Assembly (NCBI GenBank): GCA_964609385.1
Contig: CAZSSM010000050.1
Location: 1-53,108, forward strand
DNA length: 53,108 nucleotides
From: CAZSSM01 sp964609385
GTDB lineage: Bacteria > Planctomycetota > Planctomycetia > Isosphaerales > Isosphaeraceae
Reading direction: 5' to 3'
Part shown: positions 36,098 to 45,148 of the stretch, one piece after another
Numbering within the stretch: the stretch's first letter is position 1
Layout of the letters: each line of letters opens with the position of its first letter
Program-made: the position numbers and the translations under genes
The notes under the pieces: generated by a model
The model's database searches: none
What the model was told of the DNA's origin: nothing
The model's input: only the letters and a program-made list of their open reading frames with translations

Positions 36098-39097
36098 ATG
36101 GTTTGCAGAGACGGGCACACCCTCAGAGGCAGGGCTCGATGGATCAGGGGCGTCTGCCGGATCGGTCGGCTCGCCATGGGCATAGTCCTCATCCTCTTCA
36201 GCACGATCGCGGTGACCCATGCGGATCCGCCAACCCCCGAGGAGCATCTGGGGTATCGTCCTGGAGCCGACTACTCGTTGCCCAATTGGGCTGAGGTCGT
36301 CGATTACTATCGGATCTTGGCCGAAACGTCCGATCGGATTGTCCTGGAAGAACTGGGTCGCTCCACACGCGATCGCCCGATGATTTCCGCGGTAATCTCG
36401 AGCGCTGAGACGATCGCCGATCTCGAGGCGGCCCGGACCGCACAGGCCGCCTTGGCCGATCCTCGACAAATCGCCGATGAGGACGAAGTGCGTCGCCTGA
36501 TCGAGCAGACCAAGACGGTCGTCATGATCACCTGTACGATCCACTCCAGCGAGACCGCCTCGACGCCGATGTCGATGGAATTGGCCCATCGACTGGCCAC
36601 CAGTGATGACGAGACGACCCGGACCATCCTCGACAACACGGTCCTCCTATTGGTCCCCTCAGTGAATCCGGACGGGGTCGATATCGTGGCCGACTGGTAT
36701 CGACGGAGTCTCGGAAACCCTTGGGAGGGTGGTGGCCTCATCGAGCTTTATCACCCCTACGCAGGGCACGACACCAACCGCGACTGGTTCATGCTCAACC
36801 TTCGCGAGACCCAGAACCTGACCGAATACCTCTATCACCGCTGGTTTCCGACGATCACTTGGGATGTGCATCAGATGGGTGGATACGGGGCGCGGATGTT
36901 CGTCCCCCCGTTCTTCGATCCGGTCAACCCGAATCTGCACCCGAAGGTTTCTCAGGGGATCTTTCTGATCGGTGCCCACATGGCCACGGCCCTGGCCTCG
37001 CATGAGAAATCGGGAGTTTTGACCTATGCGATGTACGATAATTGGTGGAACGGTGGGTGCCGGACCGTCCCCCAACGACACAACATGGTCGGTGTGCTGA
37101 CCGAGTCGGCCTCGGTGAAACTGGCCACCCCGGTGTTCATCGAACGCTCCGAGCTTCGAGGGGCGCGTCGGGGCTTCTCCAACCATGACCTCGCCGTCAA
37201 TTTCCCCGACCCCTGGCCGGGCGGCTGGTGGCGGCTCCGCGACATCGTCGACTATCAGCTCATTTGTGCCGAGGCCTTGCTGACGCTCGCGGCGCGGTAC
37301 CGCCAAGAGTTTCAACGCAACTATGTGAGCATGGGTCGAGAGGCGATCGAGGCGGGACAAGCCGAGCCGCCCTACGGTTGGATCGTCCCTCGCGACCAAC
37401 GGGATCCCGGTCGCGCCATCGCCCTGATCGACAAACTCCAGGCGACCGGCATCGAGGTCAAGCGCGCCGATGAGCCCTTCACGCTCGCCGGCGTCGACTA
37501 CCCTCAAGGGACCTGGCTCCTTCCGGCAGACCAGCCCTACCGGGGCTACCTCAAGGACGTCATGGAGCGCCAGGTTTACCCGACCCGTCTCGACGCCGAG
37601 GGCAAGGCGGAGGCCCCCTACGATGTGGCCGGCTGGACGATGCCTTTGCAGATGGGCGTGACTTCCCAACAGATCGACGCCCCGTTGCCCATCGAGGCTT
37701 CGATCATTGAACGAGTAGGGACGCCGACCGGCACGATTCGCTCGATCGGGTCGGGTGATCCGGCCTACTACCTGGTGGCCAATCTGGCCAACGCCGACTT
37801 CATCCTGTTGGATCGCTTGCTCGCTGGTGGTGTCCCGGTCGGCATCGTCAACCACAACGATGACGATCTCTATGGTCATGGAAAGCCGGCACCGCTCGCC
37901 GTTGCCTTAGATCAACTTGTCCGAGGTGAGTCGGCATCGATCCCCAGTGGCACACTCGGCTTTCCCGCCAATGAGGAGGCCCGCACGATCGTTGAACGAA
38001 CGATCAAAGAGTTACCCGTCACCGTCTTTGCCCTCGATGAGCAAACGACGATCCGACTCAACTCCCTCGATCGATCGACAGCAAATGCTGATGACGACTT
38101 CGGTGTCCACGGTGAGGGGGGATCCGATTCGGAGAGCCTTGACGAACTCGCTGGAGAGTTCGGGGGACGTCCCGCTCCCGCTCCGCCGATCCCGACGATG
38201 ACTCACTTGACACGACCGCGCATCGGGCTCTATCAACCTTGGATTCCGATCATGGATGAAGGATGGACGCGGTTCGTGTTCGATTCGCATCAGATTCCCT
38301 ACACGGTGTTGCACAACGCCGAGATTCGCGCGGGCCGTCTGATCGATCAGGTCAGCGTTCTGGTGATTCCCTCGATGTCCTCGCGCGTCCTTCGTGATGG
38401 ATATCCGCTCAACGCGACCGAACGCCCGTATGTGGGAGGCCTCGGCCATGAGGGTCTGGAGTCGCTCCGCGCGTTCGTCGAGGAGGGCGGTACCCTGGTT
38501 TGCTTGGAAGACTCCTGTCGATACGCGATGGCCGCATTCGATCTTCCGGTCTCCAACGCGCTGGAGGGGATCGGCTCGGACCAGTTCTTCTGTCCCGGAT
38601 CGATCTTGGGCGCCTCGCGCGTCGAGTCCGGCCCGATGACCTGGGGTATGCCCGAATCGCTGAGCCTTTACTTTGCGAGGTCACTGGCCTTCGAATTGCC
38701 CGACAGCTCGGACGATCTGGTGGAGGAAAACGACTCGATCGAGGACGGCTTTGAGGGATCGGCGGAAGAGTCTTCGGGAGATCCGGGTCGGGGATCGGAC
38801 TCGTCGGAAGACGATCGGATCACGGTCTGGGTTCGTTACGCCGAACGAACCCCGCTTCAGAGCGGTTGGCTGCTCGGGCCGGACGAGCTCGCTGGTCGAC
38901 CTGCGTTGGTTAGCGTCGATCGCGGGGCTGGACGAGTGGTCCTCTTCGGATTCCCTCCCCAGCATCGCGGGCAGACGCAAGGGACTTTCCGACTCCTCTT
39001 CAACGCCCTCTATTTCGCCGATCGTGGGGGGATCGCCCAGTCGGAACCCTCTGAGATGAGTACGACCGCGATGATCTCGGACGAATCAGAGGACTGA
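36098..39097 (+). CDS. Large secreted M14-type zinc carboxypeptidase (999 aa)
   Basis: A metallopeptidase of family M14 with an N-terminal signal (LAMGIVLILFSTIAVTHA, about 25-42). The zinc motif HxxE is HSSE at 149-152, the third ligand is His258 (TITWDVHQMG), NRDW sits at 227-230, and the likely catalytic Glu is Glu336 in GVLTESAS. After the peptidase domain, the protein continues with two further regions. One, near 706-825, resembles a glutamine-amidotransferase-like (ThuA/beta-galactosidase trimerisation type) fold, with YQPWIPIMDEGW and LRAFVEEGGTLVCLE. The C-terminus is acidic. The ATG at 36098 has GAGG six bases upstream; the frame is open from 35873 but that extension is not protein-like. 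The family acts on peptides; the exact substrate is unknown. Confidence 0.88.
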   Translation: MVCRDGHTLRGRARWIRGVCRIGRLAMGIVLILFSTIAVTHADPPTPEEHLGYRPGADYSLPNWAEVVDYYRILAETSDRIVLEELGRSTRDRPMISAVISSAETIADLEAARTAQAALADPRQIADEDEVRRLIEQTKTVVMITCTIHSSETASTPMSMELAHRLATSDDETTRTILDNTVLLLVPSVNPDGVDIVADWYRRSLGNPWEGGGLIELYHPYAGHDTNRDWFMLNLRETQNLTEYLYHRWFPTITWDVHQMGGYGARMFVPPFFDPVNPNLHPKVSQGIFLIGAHMATALASHEKSGVLTYAMYDNWWNGGCRTVPQRHNMVGVLTESASVKLATPVFIERSELRGARRGFSNHDLAVNFPDPWPGGWWRLRDIVDYQLICAEALLTLAARYRQEFQRNYVSMGREAIEAGQAEPPYGWIVPRDQRDPGRAIALIDKLQATGIEVKRADEPFTLAGVDYPQGTWLLPADQPYRGYLKDVMERQVYPTRLDAEGKAEAPYDVAGWTMPLQMGVTSQQIDAPLPIEASIIERVGTPTGTIRSIGSGDPAYYLVANLANADFILLDRLLAGGVPVGIVNHNDDDLYGHGKPAPLAVALDQLVRGESASIPSGTLGFPANEEARTIVERTIKELPVTVFALDEQTTIRLNSLDRSTANADDDFGVHGEGGSDSESLDELAGEFGGRPAPAPPIPTMTHLTRPRIGLYQPWIPIMDEGWTRFVFDSHQIPYTVLHNAEIRAGRLIDQVSVLVIPSMSSRVLRDGYPLNATERPYVGGLGHEGLESLRAFVEEGGTLVCLEDSCRYAMAAFDLPVSNALEGIGSDQFFCPGSILGASRVESGPMTWGMPESLSLYFARSLAFELPDSSDDLVEENDSIEDGFEGSAEESSGDPGRGSDSSEDDRITVWVRYAERTPLQSGWLLGPDELAGRPALVSVDRGAGRVVLFGFPPQHRGQTQGTFRLLFNALYFADRGGIAQSEPSEMSTTAMISDESED

Positions 39098-39112
39098 ACC
39101 GATCGGCGAAGC

Positions 39113-39137
39113 GATCGGCCTGCGGGGAGGGCCGATC
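39113..39137 (+). terminator. Hairpin after the M14 peptidase gene
   Basis: GATCGGCC (39113-39120) and GGCCGATC (39130-39137) are exact reverse complements, 15 nt after the stop. There is no T tract. It separates the peptidase gene from the murB promoter. Confidence 0.45.
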
Positions 39138-39162
39138 AGCCAGTCGGCCGGTCGGGGCGAAG

Positions 39163-39191
39163 TTGACGCTGGGCCGGGCGCGGTTTAGGAT
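39163..39191 (+). promoter_or_regulatory. Sigma-70-like promoter for murB
   Basis: TTGACG (39163-39168) and TAGGAT (39186-39191) are separated by exactly 17 bp, five of six and four of six matches to consensus. Transcription would start near 39198, leaving a leader of about 125 nt before the murB start. Confidence 0.55.
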
Positions 39192-39321
39192 CACTTGCCG
39201 ATGGGTGATCCATCAGCCATGTCCGGCCGAAGGATTGGTTCGACCACCGCGATCCCGCTTGGTCGGAAAGACTTCAACGGTCCCGATGCCCTCGTGACCG
39301 TTGCTCAAGGAGGGTGAACCT

Positions 39322-40221
39322 TTGGCGATGCCGACGCACGCCCTTGATGACTTCCGCGAGATCCTCCAGGAGGGCGAGCCGTTAGCCCGCCACACCTGGT
39401 TCCGCCTGGGCGGGCCGGCCGAGTTCTTCGCCCGACCGCGTCGGATCGAGGAACTGGGGGCGCTGATCAGCCGTTGTCGCGAGGCCGAGATCCCGCTCCG
39501 GGTGCTCGGGGGAGGATCGAACATTCTGGTGGCCGAGTCAGGCGTCGCCGGCGTGGTGGTTCACCTCGAGAACCCGCACTTCTCCGAGATCCGCCTGGTC
39601 GAATCCGATCGGATCATTGCCGAGGCGGCGGTGCCCTTGACTCCCTTGATCTCGCACGCGGCCCGAGCGGGCCTGGCCGGTCTCGAGGTGCTCACCGGGA
39701 TCCCCGGGACCGTCGGGGGCGCGATCGTCGGCAACTCGGGATCGCGACAGAACGCCATCGGCCAATTCGTCCGACAGGTCACCGTCATCGACGATGCCGG
39801 CGAGGTCCAGGTCGGCGACCGAGACGACCTCGAGTTCACGTACCGGGGAAGCAACATCAAGGATCCGGTCGTCGTCGCCGCCGAATTCACGCTGGAGCCG
39901 GAGGATCCCGAATCGGTCGTCCGTCGGATGCGACGGATCTGGATCGGCAAGAAGGAGAATCAACCCTACGGTCACCAATCGACCAGTTGCATTTTCAAGA
40001 GCCCCACGCCGGACATGTCGGCGGCGGTGCTTCTTGAGGAGGCAGGAGTGATTGGGATGCGGGTCGGTAGTGCCGAGATCTCCGAGCGGCACGCCAATTA
40101 CATCGTGGCCCAACCCGGTTCGACCGTCGACGATATCTTGGCGTTGATCGATCAGGTCCGCGATCGGGTCGCTCAGCAATTGGGCCTCGAGTTGGACCTG
40201 CAACTCCAGATCTGGTCCTGA
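39322..40221 (+). CDS. murB: UDP-N-acetylenolpyruvoylglucosamine reductase (299 aa)
   Basis: MurB reduces UDP-GlcNAc-enolpyruvate to UDP-MurNAc with FAD and NADPH, an early cytoplasmic step of peptidoglycan synthesis. The FAD-binding part shows TWFRLGGPAEFFARP, LRVLGGGSNILVAESGVAGVV and LTGIPGTVGGAIVGNSG. The C-terminal part has QSTSCIFKSPTPD and GSAEISERHANYIV. A Cys stands where the catalytic Ser is usual, a variant known in some MurB proteins. AAGGAGGG (39307-39314) is seven bases from the TTG at 39322, which favours that start; the ATG at 39328 is an alternative two codons on. An FtsQ-like gene follows 39 bp downstream, as in division and cell-wall clusters. Confidence 0.94.
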   Translation: MAMPTHALDDFREILQEGEPLARHTWFRLGGPAEFFARPRRIEELGALISRCREAEIPLRVLGGGSNILVAESGVAGVVVHLENPHFSEIRLVESDRIIAEAAVPLTPLISHAARAGLAGLEVLTGIPGTVGGAIVGNSGSRQNAIGQFVRQVTVIDDAGEVQVGDRDDLEFTYRGSNIKDPVVVAAEFTLEPEDPESVVRRMRRIWIGKKENQPYGHQSTSCIFKSPTPDMSAAVLLEEAGVIGMRVGSAEISERHANYIVAQPGSTVDDILALIDQVRDRVAQQLGLELDLQLQIWS

Positions 40222-40260
40222 TCCAGCCGATCCCCATCGTGTCCGCACGAGGGCGGCAAT

Positions 40261-41484
40261 GTGATCTTCGCGTCGTTCGACCCGGCTGTCGATCTATCGA
40301 GCCCAATCCCAGCGATCCGAAACGGGAATCCCCCAGGCATGGATGTCCTCCGGGACCAGCGACCCTCCCGCGTCACCCAGGCGATCGGGCGACTCGATCC
40401 CCGCGACCTGAGCCCGACACAACGGGTCCGCGCTGCCATGGCCATCTCGGTCGGCATGCTCGTGCTGATCGGCGGCGGGATCGCCCTGGGGCGACTCCGT
40501 GACTGGTCGACCCGATATGTTCAGGAGCGCGCGGAGTACCAGATCGGGTTCAACGAGATCCGACTCGAACCCCCGCCGCCCGCCTGGCTCCGAGCCGATG
40601 CGGCCGACCTGCTCGTCGAGATCGCCGAGCAGAGCCGGAGCCCCAACCGATTCTCGGTCCTGAACCAAAACCTGGAACCGCTCTATGCCTGGATTCGATT
40701 GAACTGCCCTTGGATCGAGGACTTCCGACGGATCCGCAAGGCTTACCCCGGCCGCCTAATCGTCGAGGGGGTCGTCTACCGCCAACCGGTCGCCTGGGTC
40801 GTCGCGATCGACGCGTCCGGTAACCGAATGGCCAACGGCCATTGGATCGATCGCCAGGGCGTCATTCTGCCCGCGAATCAGGTCGAGCGAACGGCCCTGC
40901 CGTGCATCATCGAGGTGCCAATCGACGCGTTGAGAGATGGAGACAAAGGGATCGTGATCCCGCCAATAGCCGATCCGGTCGACCCCGTTCCCGGCCAGCC
41001 CTATCGAGTTCGATCGACGGACGGTGTGCTGAAGCCCTCACCATCGATCCAACAAGCGGCCCAACTGGCCGATCTCCTCAGCCGGGTCTGGTCTCAGGAG
41101 GAACCGAATCGTCTTGTCGATCGGGTCGAGATCTTCTCCAACGTAACGGAACATTACGAATTGGTCGATCTGTCGAGGTGGGACGTCCCGAGATCACTCT
41201 ATGTGAAGCTCGTCCATGAAGGTGACACCAAGACGTTGGCCGACGATTGGTGGGCCTGGCTCTTCTGGGAGCGACCGCCAGGTTGGGACGCGATCGAGTC
41301 CGAATCGGCGCGCGAAGAGGTCGACCGTCGGATCTGGGACGCGGTCTGCCTCACGCTTCCGAGCCTCGATCCCTCACGCGACGATCGTCGGATCGCCCGT
41401 TATGGCTTGAAGATCGTCGCCGAACCTGGTGCCAGGGCTCTCGATGATCTGGTGATCCAGGTTGAGGTTCAGGAGGTCGAGTGA
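40261..41484 (+). CDS. FtsQ/DivIB-like membrane protein (407 aa)
   Basis: This single-pass protein has a cytoplasmic N-terminus, one TM at about 58-78 (AAMAISVGMLVLIGGGIALG) and a large external domain. In that domain the pattern FRRIRKAYPGRLIVEGVVYRQPVAWV, followed by GHWIDRQGVILPAN, is the FtsQ/DivIB signature (V-x-R-x-P-x-x-L-x-V-x-V-x-E-R-x-P-V-A, then V-D-x-x-G). The position just behind murB is where ftsQ normally sits. It is longer than typical FtsQ (about 280 aa), mainly through a C-terminal extension. The GTG at 40261 has GAGGG seven bases upstream. Assignment rests on a short motif plus synteny, so ftsQ is not given as the name. Confidence 0.68.
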   Translation: MIFASFDPAVDLSSPIPAIRNGNPPGMDVLRDQRPSRVTQAIGRLDPRDLSPTQRVRAAMAISVGMLVLIGGGIALGRLRDWSTRYVQERAEYQIGFNEIRLEPPPPAWLRADAADLLVEIAEQSRSPNRFSVLNQNLEPLYAWIRLNCPWIEDFRRIRKAYPGRLIVEGVVYRQPVAWVVAIDASGNRMANGHWIDRQGVILPANQVERTALPCIIEVPIDALRDGDKGIVIPPIADPVDPVPGQPYRVRSTDGVLKPSPSIQQAAQLADLLSRVWSQEEPNRLVDRVEIFSNVTEHYELVDLSRWDVPRSLYVKLVHEGDTKTLADDWWAWLFWERPPGWDAIESESAREEVDRRIWDAVCLTLPSLDPSRDDRRIARYGLKIVAEPGARALDDLVIQVEVQEVE

Positions 41485-41713
41485 GCGGAGCAGTGGGGCC
41501 GACTCGCAATCGTTTTCGTTGACGGAACGTCGCTGAGATCGGTTGCCCCTGAGCGGTTCATCGGGAAGATGGGGCCATTGCGCATCCCCTTAGGGTTGAG
41601 AGGCCGTGAGGCCGATGTACCCATTCCCCAAGGCGCTAGGGGCTCGGCGACGGATTCCCAGTTCCGGCGCGGGGCCGTCCGCCCATCCATCCGGTCGAGG
41701 GACGCCACAGACG

Positions 41714-43666
41714 ATGAGCAACCGCCTGGGACCGGCCTGGTTGAACCAGGTCCAAAGCATCGACGTGATGACCACGCAGGGCCGCCTGAGCCGATACGCC
41801 CTCCTGACCCGTCGGATCGCTGCCCTGGAATCGACCCTGGAGGCCGAGGACGACGACGCCCTCCGTGCCCGATTGGATGCGCTTCAGGCTCGGGCACGAG
41901 GCGGAACGTCACTCAACCGTCTCCTGGTCGAGACCTTCGCCCTGGTCCGCGAGGCGGCTAAACGTACCATCGGCCTCCGCCATTTCGATGTCCAAATGGT
42001 CGGCGGCATCGCGATCCATTCGCGGATGATCGCCGAGATGGAGACCGGTGAGGGCAAGACGCTCGTGGCTACCCTCCCGGCCGTCCTCAATGCCTTGCGT
42101 GGCAAGGGCGTCTACGTCGTCACGGTCAACGACTATCTGGCCAAACGTGACGCCGAGTGGATGGGTCAAGTCTACACGTTTCTCGGTCTCAGCGTCGGTT
42201 GTATCCAGACCGGGATGGAGGATGCAGCGCGTCGGCAGGCCTATGGCTGCGACATCACCTATGGGACCAGCAAGGAATTCGGCTTCGATTTCCTCCGCGA
42301 CGAGCTGAAGCGCCAGCAACTCGGTGGCGACGGCAAGCGGCTCAACTTCGAGCAGGCCTTCCTCGCGCGTCGCCAGGCCAACCCCAATGCCATGCCCGTG
42401 CAACGGAGCCACCAGTTCGCCATCGTCGACGAGGCCGATAGTATCCTGATCGACGAGGCGCGAACTCCCTTGATCATCGGCGCCAACAATCAGCCGACCC
42501 AGGAGGAATCGGCCGGCTTCTACGGCGCCGACGAGATCGCCGCCACCCTCGAGCGCGGAGCCCATTTCAAGTTCGATCCGGTCGAGCGCAAAGCCGAGCT
42601 CAACGCCCTCGGGCGGCGCAAAGTGCAGGCCGTGGCCGGCAAGAGCGCCTTCTCGACCCTGACCGTCGACCGCCTCTACGAGTACGTCGAGCGAGCCCTC
42701 CGAGCCCGGATCGCCTACCTCCGCGACCGCGACTATGTCGTCCATGACGGTGAGATCGTCATCGTCGACGAGTTCACCGGCCGGATGATGCCGGGTCGCC
42801 AGTGGCAGGACGGCCTCCACCAGGCCATCCAGGCCAAGGAGCGGTTGAAGATCACCCTGGAGACGATCACCGCGGCCCGGATCACGGTCCAGAACTTCTT
42901 CCTCAAGTTCCGCAAACTCGCCGGGATGACCGGGACCGCCGCCAGCGCCCGCTTCGAACTCCGAAAGATCTACAAAGTCGGCGTCTTCCGAGTTCCGACC
43001 AACAAGCCGAGCCAGCGGACCTGGTTGACCGATCGCGTCTTCAGCACCGAAGACGAGAAGTTCGAAGCCGTCGCCGAACGGATCGTCCAACTCCACGAGC
43101 GCGGGCTGCCCGTCCTGATCGGCACGCGTTCCATCGAGAAGAGCGAAAAGCTCAGTGCTCTCCTGAAGCAACAGGAGATCGAACACCAGGTGCTTAACGC
43201 GAAGAACCACGCCATTGAGGCCGAGATCGTCGCCCTGGCCGGTCAGTCCGGCAAGGTCACCGTGGCCACCAACATGGCCGGCCGCGGAACCGACATCAAG
43301 CTCGATGAGGGGATCGCAGAGGCCGGGGGTCTCCACGTCCTGGGCACCGAACGCCACGAGTCGCTCCGAGTCGACCGTCAGCTTGGTGGCCGCTGTGCCC
43401 GGCAAGGTGATCCGGGCCGCGTTCAATTCTTCGTCTCACTCGATGACGAGATCCTCGAGTCGCTCGGCGAGGCGCGAGCCAAGCGGATCCGCAAGCGATT
43501 CTCCGGGCGTGGGGAACTGACCGGATCCGCCTTCCGACGCCTAATTTTCCGAGCCCAGGCGAAGAAGGAATACTCCCACGCCAAGGATCGCAAGCTCCTC
43601 ATGTATTACGAGAAGAAGCGGTCCGAGATGCGCAAAAACATGGGGCTCAACCCCTGGCTCGGTTGA
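41714..43666 (+). CDS. Short SecA-like preprotein translocase ATPase (650 aa)
   Basis: SecA is the ATPase that drives proteins through SecYEG. Here the motor core is intact: Walker A TGEGKT (111-116), DEAD box VDEADSILIDEARTPLII (238-255), the Q-motif-like region, GMTGTAAS and the second nucleotide-binding domain with TNMAGRGTDIKL and GGRCARQGDPG near 558. Preprotein cross-linking segments lie between. The chain then ends about 90 residues later, so the helical wing, most of the scaffold and the C-terminal zinc finger of canonical SecA (about 850-900 aa) are missing. It is therefore probably an accessory or second SecA. The ATG at 41714 fits the family start; a GTG at 41606 would add a Pro/Ser-rich leader. 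Confidence 0.88.
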   Translation: MSNRLGPAWLNQVQSIDVMTTQGRLSRYALLTRRIAALESTLEAEDDDALRARLDALQARARGGTSLNRLLVETFALVREAAKRTIGLRHFDVQMVGGIAIHSRMIAEMETGEGKTLVATLPAVLNALRGKGVYVVTVNDYLAKRDAEWMGQVYTFLGLSVGCIQTGMEDAARRQAYGCDITYGTSKEFGFDFLRDELKRQQLGGDGKRLNFEQAFLARRQANPNAMPVQRSHQFAIVDEADSILIDEARTPLIIGANNQPTQEESAGFYGADEIAATLERGAHFKFDPVERKAELNALGRRKVQAVAGKSAFSTLTVDRLYEYVERALRARIAYLRDRDYVVHDGEIVIVDEFTGRMMPGRQWQDGLHQAIQAKERLKITLETITAARITVQNFFLKFRKLAGMTGTAASARFELRKIYKVGVFRVPTNKPSQRTWLTDRVFSTEDEKFEAVAERIVQLHERGLPVLIGTRSIEKSEKLSALLKQQEIEHQVLNAKNHAIEAEIVALAGQSGKVTVATNMAGRGTDIKLDEGIAEAGGLHVLGTERHESLRVDRQLGGRCARQGDPGRVQFFVSLDDEILESLGEARAKRIRKRFSGRGELTGSAFRRLIFRAQAKKEYSHAKDRKLLMYYEKKRSEMRKNMGLNPWLG

Positions 43667-43718
43667 ATCGGTCTCGGACCCAATGTCCTGCATCCACCGA
43701 CGAACGGGATCGGCCGGT

Positions 43719-44759
43719 TCAGCCGAGCAGGCGACGGGCGTGCTGTTGAACAGCGCGGTCGAGCCGTCCCAAGTCACCTAGGGCTGCGCGAGCGTCGCTC
43801 TGACGACGCTCCTTATCACCTAAGCGGACCTCGCGGATCCGTTCCAGATACGACCGGAAGGATCGTCGACGCGTACGCGAGGCGCGACGACCGATCAGGT
43901 AGTCGACCAGCAGCCATGACTCGGCGTAGGCCAGTTGAACCGTTCGTTCTTGAACCAGGAGGGAATCGTCGGCGATCAGGTCCTTTAGGGGGATCCATGT
44001 GAGCCCCTCGCGGAAACCGAGCCGTAACGCCTCGAGGCGACCCCTGTTGACCTGGCCGAACCGCCGTCCACGTGCGGGCCCATAGGCGCGACGCGTCTCG
44101 GCATACATGGCCAAACCCTCGCTAATCGCCAACGGAACATCACCACCACGATCGAGCAGACCGGAGTTGAAGGTCAACTGATGCATCGCCTCGTGCATCA
44201 GGGTCAGGGTGTTGATCGCCTCAGCGCGTTCCAAGAGTCCTTCTTCGCCCCGAAAGTCGAAGATCACCAGTTGGTTTCCTTCGAGGTCATAGACTCCACC
44301 GACTTGGACATCGGCCGGTTCATCCAGATATCTCGAAAAAGCTTCGGCATCGGAAAGGACGACCAGGACCAACGGCGATTCGGGCAGACGAACCTCGAAG
44401 CCGAGTTCGTTGAAGTGTTCCAAATAGTCTTCGGCCAATGTGTTGCAAATCGAGACCGAGGCGTCCATGTAGTCATCGTCGGCCTGACCTACCGCGACGT
44501 ACCGGTCGGCCTCTACCACGCGGAACGCCCTGAGACCCAGTCGGGCGGCACGCTCGAGAACCTTCTCGAGATCACGACCATCTATGGGGGTCGATGCGGG
44601 CTTGGAGGCCGGCGTCGATGTCGAAGGAGGCCCAGCGACCAGGAACGAGTTCGCGTGGACCGGGACTCTCTCGAGGACCGACCAGCCGATGGCGAGAGCG
44701 CCGAGCGAGATCAGTCGACGTCGGGTCGGCTCAGGTCTGGGACGGTCTCGCATCGACAT
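43719..44759 (-). CDS. DUF1570 family metallopeptidase-like protein (346 aa)
   Basis: This planctomycete protein has a gluzincin signature: HEAMH near 188-192, followed by AISEGLAMYAE with the likely third metal ligand. The N-terminus has a Tat-like or Sec signal (TRRRLISLGALAIGWSV, then VHA), so it is probably exported. The upstream region (FRVVEADRYVAVGQADDDY, VLVVLSDAEAFSRYL, GGVYDLEGNQLVIFDFRG) fits the peptidase-associated fold of DUF1570. The ATG at 44759 is chosen because AGGAG lies seven bases upstream. Two other in-frame ATGs sit within 30 bases. It converges on the short secA gene; peptidase activity is inferred, not shown. Confidence 0.87.
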   Translation of the reverse strand: MSMRDRPRPEPTRRRLISLGALAIGWSVLERVPVHANSFLVAGPPSTSTPASKPASTPIDGRDLEKVLERAARLGLRAFRVVEADRYVAVGQADDDYMDASVSICNTLAEDYLEHFNELGFEVRLPESPLVLVVLSDAEAFSRYLDEPADVQVGGVYDLEGNQLVIFDFRGEEGLLERAEAINTLTLMHEAMHQLTFNSGLLDRGGDVPLAISEGLAMYAETRRAYGPARGRRFGQVNRGRLEALRLGFREGLTWIPLKDLIADDSLLVQERTVQLAYAESWLLVDYLIGRRASRTRRRSFRSYLERIREVRLGDKERRQSDARAALGDLGRLDRAVQQHARRLLG

Positions 44760-45074
44760 CGTCATGCTCCTAGGGAAAGGATCCACTTCGAAATGATCCT
44801 AATCGGCCGATAGAGACTCGGTCATCCGATTTCCGGAGACGGAGCACGGCTCGGTTCAATTCGACTGATTGGCCGAACGATATCGAGACAACAGAATGGA
44901 TCATCGATTCGATCAACGTTCGCGCGACCGTCTTCCTTCTTCCCAGTCCCACCAAGAACGAATTACGTCGTCTATACCAAGGACTGATCGGCAAGGAATT
45001 GGGGCAACCGAAGTTGGCCCACCTTGACATCGACGATCTCCGGACCATAGCATTCCAAATCCTGAGTGGGCGTG
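44760..45074. other. Gap before the tRNA with a coding-like open frame
   Basis: No standalone gene is recognised in these 315 bp. A plus-strand frame without any ATG is open from about 44774 to a TAG at 45095-45097, inside the tRNA. Its 59 codons from 44896 look coding-like, with high third-position GC in moderate-GC DNA. It may be a gene remnant. The tRNA promoter overlaps it at 45024-45053. Confidence 0.4.
45024..45053 (+). promoter_or_regulatory. Promoter of tRNA-Arg
   Basis: A perfect TTGACA (45024-45029) and TAGCAT (45048-45053, four of six) are 18 bp apart. The predicted start of transcription near 45060 is about 15 bases before the mature tRNA. Confidence 0.55.
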
Positions 45075-45148
45075 GCACCCGTAGCTCAATTGGATAGAGC
45101 GTCGGCCTCCGGAGCCGAAGGTTGCAGGTTCGAATCCTGCCGGGTGTA
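45075..45148 (+). tRNA. tRNA-Arg (anticodon CCG)
   Basis: The full cloverleaf can be drawn. The acceptor GCACCCG (45075-45081) pairs with CGGGTGT (45141-45147), with one G-U pair, and the discriminator base is A. The D arm holds AGCTCAATTGGATAGAGC. The anticodon stem TCGGC/GCCGA encloses CTCCGGA, giving anticodon CCG, which reads the Arg codon CGG. The T arm has GGTTCGAATCC. CCA is not encoded. Confidence 0.95.

Noticed and set aside
41909..43426. Minus-strand frame of 505 aa
   Set aside because: Antisense shadow of the SecA-like gene; such long shadows are common in GC-rich DNA.
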